The notes beneath the pieces are model-generated. The model was not told the origin of the DNA. It did not search any database and saw nothing but the letters and a program-made list of their open reading frames with translations. This document shows positions 48,900 to 58,121 of a DNA stretch of 64,000 nucleotides, one piece after another. The stretch comes from Loxodes magnus (lineage: Eukaryota > Ciliophora > Karyorelictea > Loxodida > Loxodidae): contig CAMPDV010000089.1 of NCBI GenBank assembly GCA_946699065.1, forward strand, positions 1-64,000, read 5' to 3'. Position numbers and translations under genes: made by a program. Every line of letters starts with the position of its first letter. The stretch's first letter is position 1.

Positions 48900-49698
48900 T
48901 GCTGAGATTTTTTAAACTTGCTAGAGTTCCAAATAGTTTCACTCTGCCATTTTTTTACATGGATATATACCATGACCTTTTTTAATAAGTGGAAGGTTTC
49001 TACTAAGTTTCAGTAGGTCTTGAAGTTGTTTTTATCTATACTTTCCAGTTTTTATTATTCATATCTTATTAAATCTAATTAAAGCTTTTTATTGTTCTTT
49101 TTCATTTAATTTTTCCCATTATTGGCAGTTTCTTAGTATATGATAACTTGATTGGCAGTACCTACAGTGTTTTTTTATTATGAGTAATTTGTACTTATTT
49201 TAAAAATATTTTCCATTTTTTCAATCCTTTTATTATGTTACTTTCGTTATTTTCAGATTCTCTTTATGAGTTAAATTTTTCACACGAAAAATGCTATTTT
49301 ACGATTTCCATCTTTTAAGAATATTTAAATTTTTATTAATTTTATTTTCTGAGTTACTCTTCCGTTACTAAGTTTTTTTTCCATAAGTTAATTTTTTAAT
49401 ATTGTATTTTCATTGCTTTAGTCTTATATGAAATTTGATAACTCCTTTATTTTTAAATTTTAATTGTAAATTTTTTCTTCATATTTAAGTATTTGCACTT
49501 GGATTGCCTCAATCTTGAATTGCAGATATTTCTGGATCTGTATTTTATGTTTATTAGGTTTAATTGTACCTGTCATAATTTTGACTTGTGAAGATGAGCT
49601 TGACTCTGATTCCTATTTTTCCTATCTTCGTGACTCCTGCGCCGCCTTTTTTTAAGCTTTTCTTTGTTATCTTTAGAAAGGCGAATGTTTTACTTCAT
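48900..49698 (-). pseudogene. gag-like ORF1 (family C), frameshifted copy
   Basis: ATG 49698-49696 gives MKQNIRLSKDNKEKLKKRRR. After frame changes the coiled coil (YEEKIYNQNLKIKELSNF) and an intact knuckle CRYCQSSYHILRNC (about 49180-49140) are seen, then QQWEKLNEKEQQKALIQIQQ. The 3' part matches the plus-strand copies at 38109 and 41873 (AAACCTTCCACTTATTAAAA, then a CATGG/CCATG stem). At least two frame breaks. Confidence 0.6.
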
Positions 49699-49728
49699 TT
49701 TTTTTAAATTTTATTATATATATTTTAA

Positions 49729-50050
49729 ATAGGAAGGAGCAATCCTCCAACTGAGATTAATTTAAACTCAATTTCCAGGAAGTACTTCAGGAGTTACAAT
49801 TTAACAAGAATCTTGGCAGGAGCCAAGCAGCAAAGAACTGGAGACATTGAGTAACGGTTGATGAAAGATACCAGACGATTAGATCTCTTGGGACATTACT
49901 CTAACCATACCCTGTTAGAAGACAGAATTTCTAAGGGAGTGAAGAAATGGAGGAAACTTCTAAGGAGAAATTTTATTAACTTTAAATAAATTTAAAGAGT
50001 TGCGCACCATCGAGAGTGCTACGTGCTCTATAATGGAATTTATTTATTTA
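49729..50050 (+). mobile_element. 300-bp non-autonomous element, copy 1
   Basis: About 75-80% identical by eye to 55350-55655 over the full length. It begins AATAGGAAGGAGCAATCCTCC (a short 5' stem, GGA/TCC) and ends in the family D 3' stem-loop (AGAGT..GCTCT with inner GCAC/GTGC) and a TTTATTTATT tail. A possible coding block (SNGWWKIPDDQISW, GNFQGEILLTLNKFKELR) is partly conserved in the other copy (SNGWWKMPDDQVSW, GNFLGEILLTLNK), so it may be a cut-down coding element rather than a true SINE. More GC than the flanks. Confidence 0.7.
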
Positions 50051-50051
50051 T

Positions 50052-50520
50052 AAAATATTTTTAAATATATTATTTAATTAATTTTTTTAATTAATCTATA
50101 AAAGAAATGTTATAATTCGTTTTTTCATTCTAAATTTTACTGAAAAAGTTCTAATCAGGTTTTCTATTTTCCATCATTAAAATATCTTATAGAATAAAAA
50201 ACTGAACAAAGAAGGCTTAAAAATGTGTTTCTATTTGTATTATAATTATCAAACTTAAAAAAGCTTTTAATTAAATATATTAAATGAATTTGTCATTTTA
50301 TATAAAATAATAATTTGTACTTTTAATTTAATACTTTGTAGATATAAAATAATCTTTGCTTTTTATAAAAAGAAAAGTTTATATTTTAATTACTTAAATT
50401 TTAGAGTTAATTATTCCTAACTCACTTGTTAGTCATGAAGCTCTTCGCACTCTCACTAGCTACTATATTCTCGAAACTACAATTTATTGCTTGTATAGAT
50501 GGAATATAATTTAAATCACT
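50052..50520. other. AT-rich DNA
   Basis: Between the short element and the 3' end of the WD40 gene. Nothing recognised beyond similarity of 50420-50530 to 44400-44510, i.e. shared 3' flanks of the two WD40 paralogues. Confidence 0.5.
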
Positions 50521-50526
50521 CTAACT

Positions 50527-52662
50527 TCACTCCTATTTAAAATTTACTAAACTTACCTTCTTTTATATTTACTAAGTCTCCAAATTTTTAAACAAATTTG
50601 CAATGTATCACTTTCTTACTGTTTTATCAGCCCCTCCAGATACTAAGTATTTGTTATCTCTACTTAATGACACTGATCATATTTAACTCTCATGTCCTCT
50701 TAATATTATCAGATTCTCGCCTGTCTAGAAATTCCATATTCTTATTGTGCTATCGTAAGATCCAGATATTATATACTTATTATCATTTGTTATTACTAAC
50801 ATTCTAGCAGAATCTGTATGGCCTTCTAAAGTTCGAATGCATTGACCTGATGCAAAGTCCCATATTTTAATAGATTTGTCAGCAGAACCTGATATTATAT
50901 TCTTATTATCCAGTGTCAAGATTACTGATCCAATTCCTTCAGAATGTCCTGTTAATGTTCGAATACACTATCCAGATTTAAAGTCCCAAATCTTTATAGT
51001 TTTATCATAACTTCCCGATACGATTCATTTCTGGTCACTTATAATCGCTACAGAGGTTACATAATACATATGTCCCTACAAAGTACTCTTTAACTAACCA
51101 GTTGTAAAGTCCCATATTTTGATCGTTTTATCTCAGCTTCCCGATATGATTCATTTCTGGTCGTTTGATATCACTGCAGAGTATATCCAATTCTAATGTC
51201 CCTACAAAGTATCTTTTAACTAACCAGTTGTAGAATCCCATATCTTTATAGTTTTATCATAACTCCCCGATATGATTAATTTGAGGTCATTTGATATTGC
51301 TGCAGATAATACAGAATCCTTATGTCCCTACAAAGTACTTTTACATTAACCAGTTGTAAAATCTCATATCTTGATCGTCTTATCAGAAGACGCTGATATG
51401 ATTCATTTCTGGTCACTTGATATCACTAGAGAGTTGATTCCATTAGTATGACCAGACAAGATAGGGGACTATTCAGGCATTTCCAATAAGGTGCTAGTTA
51501 AATTGGCTCCATTTAAGTTACAGTTAGTTAGCTTTACATTTTTTACATTAACTTCTTAAAGATTTGCGTTTTTAAAGTTACAACCTTAGAAGGTAACATC
51601 ACTCAAATCAGCTCCTTTGATATTTATTCCCTCAAAATTCTTTTATACGAAATTAGGATTTAAATTCTTTAAAATGGTCATTGAATTGGCTGAAATTATT
51701 TCTATTTCCTAATTTTTCTTTGATAGTTCTATAACATTATATAATTTTTAAATTAGCCTTTAACTTGAGAACTGCTTAAATAACTCTAAAATATTTCGAT
51801 CTTAACAAATGCTTTATTTATTAAGTGGATTCTCTTTTAATTTTGCAGCTGAAACAATTTATGATGAGAACTTTTTCACAAAACTTTCTACTTTCGTACT
51901 TGATAATACTTAAAAATCATATTGTTCCCTTTCACATAAAAATTGAGATAACAAATTTGCTATGTTTTGTGCATCCAAAATTTAATTATTCGATTTTTCT
52001 TGAATGAATAAAATTGTACTGAAGCAAGTTTCCGACAATTACGAAGTTAGTTCACTTTAATTATAATCTTCACATTCATCATTCCTGAATGTCTAAATCA
52101 TTTATTTTGTATGCTCATACTTTTGTTGAATTTGATTTAGCATATTTATTCTTTCATCATGCTGCTACTAATTCTTAGAAGATAAGTTTAATATTTTTTC
52201 TAAGATCTCTATTTAATTTTTTAAATCTGCGACAATTTAGATTCCTTACTTTATATTGTTTTATAGCTGCTCACTAATACCTTTAGTTTCAAAACGGCAA
52301 ACTTATTAGATGATATTATAAAAAAAGTTTTGAACAGTCAATATATTTTTATTTAGCTGGATAAACTTCATCTACTGCATATCAAACTGATGCTAGAATT
52401 CTTTTAATTATTAATCTATTTTTATCTCTTGAATGAAACTATTAAGCTATTTTTCGAAAATTTCAGGTGTTATATAATTTTTCAACTCCGACACTTAACC
52501 TTTGAATACTTGCTTATGAGCTTTACAAACGAACTGATCATCATATTCTAACGCAGTTATAATACAATCAGAACAGATGACGCAACCGCATTGAAGTATT
52601 TTTTGAATTCTTTATTCGGAATCAAATAATTTTTTACAACGTTAGCAGTTGCTCTAATTCAT
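50527..52662 (-). CDS. RING-like / coiled-coil / pentapeptide / WD40 protein
   Basis: ATG 52662-52660 to TGA 50529-50527, 711 codons, no introns. Residues 5-52 form a Cys/His cluster, CQRCKKLF..ILQCGCVICSDC then FVCKAHKQ, resembling a degenerate RING or RING/B-box finger. About 65-290 is coiled coil. A pentapeptide repeat lies at about 385-430 (INIKGADLSDVTFQGCNFKN, ANLQEVNVKNVKLTNCNLNG). Seven WD blades follow (GHTNGINSLVISSDQKWIIS to GHESQIWSVSLSRDNKYLVS, ending GGADKTVRKWYI). TGA encodes W at several conserved WD positions (DQKWI, IKIWDFTTG, GSWDKTIKIW, RKWYI). A RING plus propeller suggests a substrate-binding ubiquitin ligase, but the zinc ligand spacing is unusual, so this is inference. 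Confidence 0.9.
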
Positions 52663-52664
52663 TT

Positions 52665-52980
52665 GTAAAATAAGAACGAAAACAATTATTTTTAAATAAT
52701 ATACTATAAAAAAGTAATAATAACAAAATTTTTAATTAAAAGATCTAGAAATAAATAATAGAGAAATATTAAAAAAATGTCAATAATAAAAATATAATTA
52801 AGTCAAATAAATAATTTAAAAAACTAGCATTAAAAAATTAATAAAGATAATATTATTTAAATAATTTAAATATATATAAGCTATAGAAATAATTTAAAAA
52901 TAATAAGTTAATTAATAAAGCTAAAAATAACAAAATCAATAAATATTAAATCAGAAGTAAATTTAATCATCTCTAAAAAA
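52665..52980. other. AT-rich spacer
   Basis: Upstream region of the RING-WD40 gene (-) and of the small ORF (+). No motif recognised. Confidence 0.5.
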
Positions 52981-52981
52981 T

Positions 52982-53299
52982 ATGAGAAATCGGCAGTTTT
53001 AATTTCTAGGATGAATGAAAAACAAACAAGGAATTGACCACAAGGCTGATATTACTACTTTTGAAGAGAGGTAAAAATAATTTAAAAATGCAAGTTTAAA
53101 AAAAATGGAAAGACTTGCCAAAGGATAATGTTTCCAGAAGAGGAGAAGAGGGCCAGAAAGGCTTAAAACTAGCCACTTCACTCCACCTAAGAAAGCAGGC
53201 AAACACTAACCTTCTTTTGAGTCCACTTAAATTCTACCTAAGAAACTAAAAATTAACGAGAAGGAGTTAGAGAACATTCAAAATATTTGCGTCAAATGA
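52982..53299 (+). CDS. small basic protein, probably element-derived
   Basis: ATG 52982 to TGA 53297-53299, 105 codons. Basic and Lys/Arg-rich: KKMERLAKGQCFQKRRRGPE, RLKTSHFTPPKKAGKHQPSF, LPKKLKINEKELENIQNICV. Base composition is less AT-rich than its flanks, like the gag ORFs. No relative in the window was confirmed. It ends 120 bp before the convergent zinc-binding ORF fragment. It may be the 5' part of one element. Confidence 0.4.
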
Positions 53300-53419
53300 T
53301 TCAATTAGGTTAAATTCTTCTAAGTAATAATTGTTTTTAATCTCAGTCATGTCTTTGTTGTTTTCTAATTCCTGATCAGAATAACGACATGTAAAATCAG
53401 GGTAATTGAGTTCTGGATT

Positions 53420-53614
53420 TCAGTTCCCTCTAGTCGACCTCTGATACCGATAGAGAGAACCCTCAAACAAATAAGGCTTATCACACAATAGGCCCGTCCT
53501 TACTAGTTTGTGGTGGCATCTATTGCTAGAGTACTTGCAATGCAGACATGACTGCACCGGATTACCTACTCGGTCGACTAGAAGCCAGAATCCATTTTTA
53601 AAATGAACATACAT
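53420..53614 (-). CDS. Cys/His-rich element ORF fragment, copy 1
   Basis: Minus-strand ATG 53614 to TGA 53420, 64 codons without any TAR codon. Contains GFWLLVDRVGNPVQSCLHCK then YSSNRCHHKL, and ends FEGSLYRYQRSTRGN. It aligns with the plus-strand copy at about 57290 (VGNLVQCIVHCEQSCIRCHH, then EGSLQQYES) with identities at the Cys/His pattern xHC-S-RCHH and at C..P..EGSL. Codon positions stay in register, which favours coding. Markedly GC-richer than the flanks. A 10-bp inverted repeat, CTAGTCGACC / GGTCGACTAG, brackets about 150 bp of it. Family unknown; a zinc-binding fragment is likely. Confidence 0.55.
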   Translation of the reverse strand: MYVHFKNGFWLLVDRVGNPVQSCLHCKYSSNRCHHKLVRTGLLCDKPYLFEGSLYRYQRSTRGN

Positions 53615-53639
53615 AATAAACTATAACATTATGTAATTA

Positions 53640-54300
53640 AGAAAATCATTTATATATTTCTTTTAAATTTAGATTTTTACAATATATATATAATGAAAAA
53701 CTATATATTTTTAATAAAATAAAAAATAATGAAAATTACTATTTACAATATAAAAAGTAAAAAGATAAAAAAAGATAATATAGTTCATTAACAAACTTAT
53801 CCAAAAATTGCTATTATCATATTTATCATTATAAACCTATAATATAAGTTAAAAAATAAAAGGGAAAGTAATATTACAGAAATAAAAAATTATCTTTATT
53901 CAATTTTAACTACATTATCAAATACATTTTAGACTATCTTTAGGGTAAAAAGATTGAAGATTCTAACACTAATTTATAAAATATAAAAAGCAAATTTAAT
54001 AAATGTTCTTATTTAATTAACATATAATTAAATAAAGTAGAAAAAATTGCCTATTTTTTTGGAATAATTTAATAAAAATTGGTGTTGAAATATATCAAAT
54101 TAAATGATCTTTATTTGAAGTTCGTGAATTTAAAAAATAATAAAAAGAATTAAGTTTTTTAATTTTATAGATAAATAATTAAAACATAATTATTATTATT
54201 ATTTTCAACTAAAAGTTTAAGAAACGTTGATTTCCATGCAATTTAAACTAGTTTCAGTTTCCATTCTTTTAGATTGGATTTCTTAACTAATTTTTTATGT
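53640..54300. other. AT-rich DNA
   Basis: No gene or element recognised. Confidence 0.55.
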
Positions 54301-54313
54301 ATATTACTATCGC

Positions 54314-54985
54314 TCACTCTTAAGCTGACTAAAATCGTTTCTGTTTCCAATCTTTTTTGTAGACTCTATTGCTATTTATAAAATGTCTTACTAATTCTCT
54401 TCAGCTAATCCTTTTGTCTTTTAAGACTTATAATGTAAAAAAAGTGCTTTGAAGTTGGTGAAAAATGTTTATCTTCGGTTTTTATTTTGGAAAAAAAAAG
54501 TTTCTAGTTTTTCCGATTTTCTATTTATCTCGATTCTTTAAATTTCTATTTAATTCCTTGATTGATTAAACGCTGAGCGAATCTTATTTTCTTTATTAAT
54601 CATTAGAATATTCTAAATTTAGTTACGCTATTGATTAAAATTACAGACTCTCTTACGTCAAGACTTTATTTAGAATAAGTTACTTTCCTAAGTATGTCGT
54701 TTTTAGATCTGTTGTTCAATATATTTTTAGTTCTCTTATCCTATCCGAAAGAAGGCAGAATACTTCATCTTGCTTGCTGATAGCTTTCTTCATAATATCA
54801 CATTGTTTAAATAAAGATTGTTTTCCTGTTCTATTATTGAAACGCTATCTTAGTTTACTTGCATTCATCTTCCTTTTATATGAAGACAAGAAGATGGCGG
54901 TTATTTTACTTTTTCTCTTCTATTTTGGTTAATCTCTTTTCATATTTTGTTAGCTTTGCATACTTTATTATTCTCCATTTCCCAT
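54314..54985 (-). CDS. gag-like coiled-coil ORF without zinc knuckle
   Basis: ATG 54985-54983 to TGA 54316-54314, 223 codons in one frame. Blocks: MGNGEQQSMQSQQNMKRDQP, MNASKLRQRFNNRTGKQSLF, MKKAISKQDEVFCLLSDRIR, QSIKELNRNLKNRDKQKIGK. The tail SWRELVRHFINSNRVYKKDW is similar in pattern to RTWRQLNKLWITQTGIYKQI of family C, placed at the same distance from the end, but where family C has its CCHC knuckle this copy reads FPKQKPKINIFHQLQSTFF, with no Cys. So the zinc-binding site appears to be lost or replaced. Confidence 0.5.
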
Positions 54986-55345
54986 TAAGAACGTTTACTT
55001 AATAAACCCTTAACTATTATATTCGATAGTAGAAGAATATTTTGATAATCAATATATATATATAATTTAAATTATATTAATGAAGTTAGTTTTCTAGTGA
55101 AAGTTACTTAATTATATATATAGTTAAACAAAGAAGCAAATATAATAAATCTATTTATTATAAGATAATACTTTTATTATCTTAAAGTAACTCTATGAGA
55201 GTAAAATAATATTATGAACAGGTATTCAAATAAATCAGATTATAGTATTAAGTTTTAGGGTTTTAATTGTATAATTATATAGTAGAATGATTAATTTTGT
55301 TAAGTATAAAAGAAGAAGTTTTTAATGTTTAAATTTGGTTGATAT
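54986..55345. other. AT-rich DNA
   Basis: Nothing recognised; TA-rich stretches at 55050-55075 and 55105-55120. Confidence 0.5.
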
Positions 55346-55349
55346 ATAT

Positions 55350-55655
55350 AAATAGGGAGGAGCAAACTTCCAACCAAGATTAACTTAACTCAAGGACTAG
55401 GAAGTACTTCAGGAGCTATGAACTGAGCACAGCAAGAAAAATGGAGGCGTTGAGTAACGGTTGATGAAAGATGCCAGATGATTAGGTCTCTTGGGGTGTC
55501 ACTCCGGCCATGCTCTGTTAGAAGGTAGAATTTCCATTGGAGTGAAACACACGAGGAAACTTCCTAGGAGAAATTTTATTAACTTTAAATAAAATTAATT
55601 TAAAGAGCTGCGCACCATCGAGAATGCTACACACTCTAAAATCCAATTTTTTATC
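55350..55655 (+). mobile_element. 300-bp non-autonomous element, copy 2
   Basis: Begins AATAGGGAGGAGCAAACTTCC; the internal blocks AGGAAGTACTTCAGGAG, GAGTAACGGTTGATGAAAGA and GGAGAAATTTTATTAACTTT match the copy at 49729. It ends with AAAGAGCTGCGCACCATCGA and the stem-loop, here with a weakened 3' strand (ACACACTCTAAAAT). Same orientation as copy 1. Confidence 0.7.
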
Positions 55656-55752
55656 AAAAAAATAAAGAGAAGCTACTTTTATTAGATGAGGTGTTATTTA
55701 CAAATTAAAAAAAAATTAGTAAAAATATTTTATATAATATTTCTGGTTAAAA

Positions 55753-56512
55753 ATGGAATAGAACATCCTTCTTTCTAAGAATTAAAGAAAGATAAGAAAG
55801 CAAGCGACTAACGAGGAACTAAAAAAACAAAGACAGAATCGAGTGTCTTGCTCATCTTCGGAGGGAAAAATAATTGTTGGTCTTACTGAATAAGTTAATT
55901 CTGGAATTCAAAATAAAAAAATACTCTAAAAATAAATTGAACAAATGAAAGCATAAATTGCAAAATATGAAGGAGCTGATGAACTGCTTAGAAGATTAAA
56001 ATAACGAATATTAATTCTTAAAAGTTAACTGATAAAAACAGTTTAGTAACAGAAAATTAACTTTACGAAATGTCTTAATCCAACTTAAAATAACCACAAG
56101 AAATGATTATAGAAGAAGATCTACATTAACAACAGCATTAAGAAAAATAAAGCTAAGAAAAAATTGATTCAAACCTAATCAAAAGAATTGAGATGCTAGA
56201 AAGAAAGATTTATCCAAAGAAGAAAGTTGAGAATTAATATAAAATTTGTTCTTACTATTAATCTAAATATCACCTGCTATGACAATGCAAAAAATGAAGG
56301 CTGCTCAAGCACAATGAATATCAAAGAATCTGAAAAAATCGAAATAAACTTTAAATTACTGAATGAGGCGCTTATAAATAAAAATTACTCATAAGAAACT
56401 AAGATATTTCTTTGTAGTAACCACCCATTAATAAAAAAGGTCGTTGAATACAACTACGAAAATAAATTGTTTGCTGATACCTGGTTGAAAGCCTAGGGTA
56501 CGTAAATCTTTA
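55753..56512 (+). pseudogene. gag-like ORF1 (family C), frameshifted and knuckle-mutated
   Basis: ATG 55753 gives MEQNILLSKNQRKIRKQATN, close to the head of the 41.9-kb copy (MDQSLRLSKNQLKN). SSSEGKIIVGLTEQVNSG matches its linker. After frame breaks at about 55960-56045 the reading resumes (VTENQLYEMSQSNLKQPQEM, KIDSNLIKRIEMLERKIYPK), and the knuckle reads CSYYQSKYHLLWQC, with the second Cys changed to Tyr. The end keeps the QQPPINKKGR block and a CCTGG/CTAGG stem. Confidence 0.6.
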
Positions 56513-56612
56513 TTTTATATTTAGATAAATAGTAATAATTTTATATATTCAAACATACTCGTAAAGCATTGAGGATTAAGTAAAATGAAGACAAAAACAA
56601 AATTAATTTTCT

Positions 56613-57010
56613 TCAATAAAGTTATTAATATATTTTATTCATTAATATACTTTAGAACTTTACAAAGTCTTAGCAAAAGAGCTCTATAAATTTAACTAAA
56701 AGAGTCTTGAAATATCTTTTCGTAGTTGGAATTACTTCCTTCAATTAAAATTGTTATAATGTTTTTAAAATTTTTTCGAATCAAACACTTTCTACTTCAT
56801 CTTCTTCTTCAGCTATAACATCTTCATCATCAGTTTATTCCTTCTAATCTCCCTCTTACTCATCTTATTTTTCTTGCTCAAAAGAGCTCTATTTTAGTAA
56901 TACAATTACTTCATAGGAAAACTATTTATAGATAGATAAATCAGATTAGTTAGAAAATCTATTTAATACAAACAGTCTCAATTAAATAAATATTAAGATG
57001 AAAAGACTCT
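56613..57010 (-). CDS. acidic hypothetical protein, start uncertain
   Basis: Minus-strand frame ending at TGA 56615-56613. Contains a strongly acidic stretch (EQEKQDEQEGDQKEQTDDED, VIAEEEDEVESVWFEKIL, W encoded by TGA) and then a helical part (TLQQFQLKEVIPTTKRYFKT, LLVKFIELFCQDFVKF). The sequence bias towards D/E codons is not expected by chance here. No start codon could be fixed; upstream of about 57010 two frames compete. The plus strand of the same stretch has a Ser-rich frame, judged less likely. Family unknown. Confidence 0.4.
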
Positions 57011-57282
57011 GCTTTAGCCAAAATATCCAATTTACGTTGATGGAATTATTTTCCAGGTTAGAGTTACAGCATTAACTAATTGAATTTACAACAGATAAAG
57101 GATAATAAGAGAAAAAGAAATTTTTTTGAAAATTTCTTATTTTCGCAAAAATTGTTAGATAATTTAGAAATATTAGCTACAAAGGTTTATTTAAATGATC
57201 GGCAGCCAATTTTAGTTAATCATCTCTAAGTTCGTTGAAAAAATTAAATTATTATATATAAATTGGATATAGGCTGACTAAA

Positions 57283-57684
57283 AAAGCAAGTAGGTAATCT
57301 GGTGTAGTGTATAGTGCATTGCGAGTAATCTTGCATTAGATGTCACCACGGGGAAGGGCGGATAAACTCCGTTGAGACATGCCTAGCTTACCCCGAGGGT
57401 TCTCTCTAACAGTACGAAAGTTTGACTGACGGGCCTTCTAATTACCGACTTAATAACTATCTCTTATTTGGACCTTATTCAAGAAGACTGAAGCATTTGA
57501 CTCAAGATTCAAGACTAATTTTTAATAAGAAGATTCCCCATTTGGAGAAGCTGAAGTGACATAAGGACGAAAAGAATGAAATCAAGCTTTTAAGAACACT
57601 TTTTTAAATAATAAATATTAATACTGAAAGAGCTGCGTGCCAACGAGGTGCTACATGCTCTATAATCATATTTATTTATTTATC
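57283..57684 (+). mobile_element. Cys/His-rich element, copy 2, with shared 3' stem-loop
   Basis: Coding block from about 57285: VGNLVQCIVHCEQSCIRCHH, EGRINSVETCLAYPEGSLQQ, GPYSRRLKHLTQDSRLIFNK, KIPHLEKLKWHKDEKNEIKL, open for about 120 codons. The first half aligns with the minus-strand fragment at 53420-53614. It ends with the family D stem-loop at 57639-57674 (AGAGC / GCTCT) and a TTTATTTATTTAT tail. GC content is far above the flanks. It lacks the 10-bp inverted repeat of copy 1. Start codon not identified; the 5' end may be truncated. Confidence 0.6.
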
Positions 57685-57689
57685 TTCAT

Positions 57690-58120
57690 TAAATTTTGTA
57701 TGAATAAACCGAAGGAAATAGATAATTTATAGTCAGCTTTATTTAATAAAAGGAACAAAAACTTCCAATGTAATTATATACCTATAAGCTATTTTTAGTT
57801 AGATTTAGGTTATTTTAGCCAAATTAATTAAATTGAATCTTAAAATACTCAAGAGACTTAAATATCCTAACTATATAGACTACTAGAATTAACTGATATA
57901 TATTTAAGTATACAAGGGTAATAAAAGAATATTATATCAATAGATATCAACACTAGTAAATACTTAAATAGATTCATAATTAATAAACTAATTCTGTTAT
58001 TTAAATACTCACTAGAAACTATAGTTAAAGCAGCTAGAGTTTATGAAACTAGCAATAAGTTAATATTTTCTAAGCTTTATATAACTTAATCATAATTAGC
58101 TGATTTATATAATAAATCTT
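57690..58120. other. AT-rich upstream region of the MORN-LRR gene
   Basis: No gene or regulatory motif recognised. Confidence 0.5.
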
Positions 58121-58121
58121 T

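Noticed and set aside
50598-52007. Short ORFs on both strands in the WD40 gene region
   Set aside because: The minus 64-codon ORF (50725-50919) is a piece of the long WD40 gene between TAR codons; the plus ones are antisense shadows.
53430-53600. Structured RNA or tRNA-derived SINE suggested by GC-rich conserved blocks and an inverted repeat
   Set aside because: The two copies keep reading frame and Cys/His positions, there is no good A-box/B-box spacing, and no signal recognition particle or RNase P motifs.
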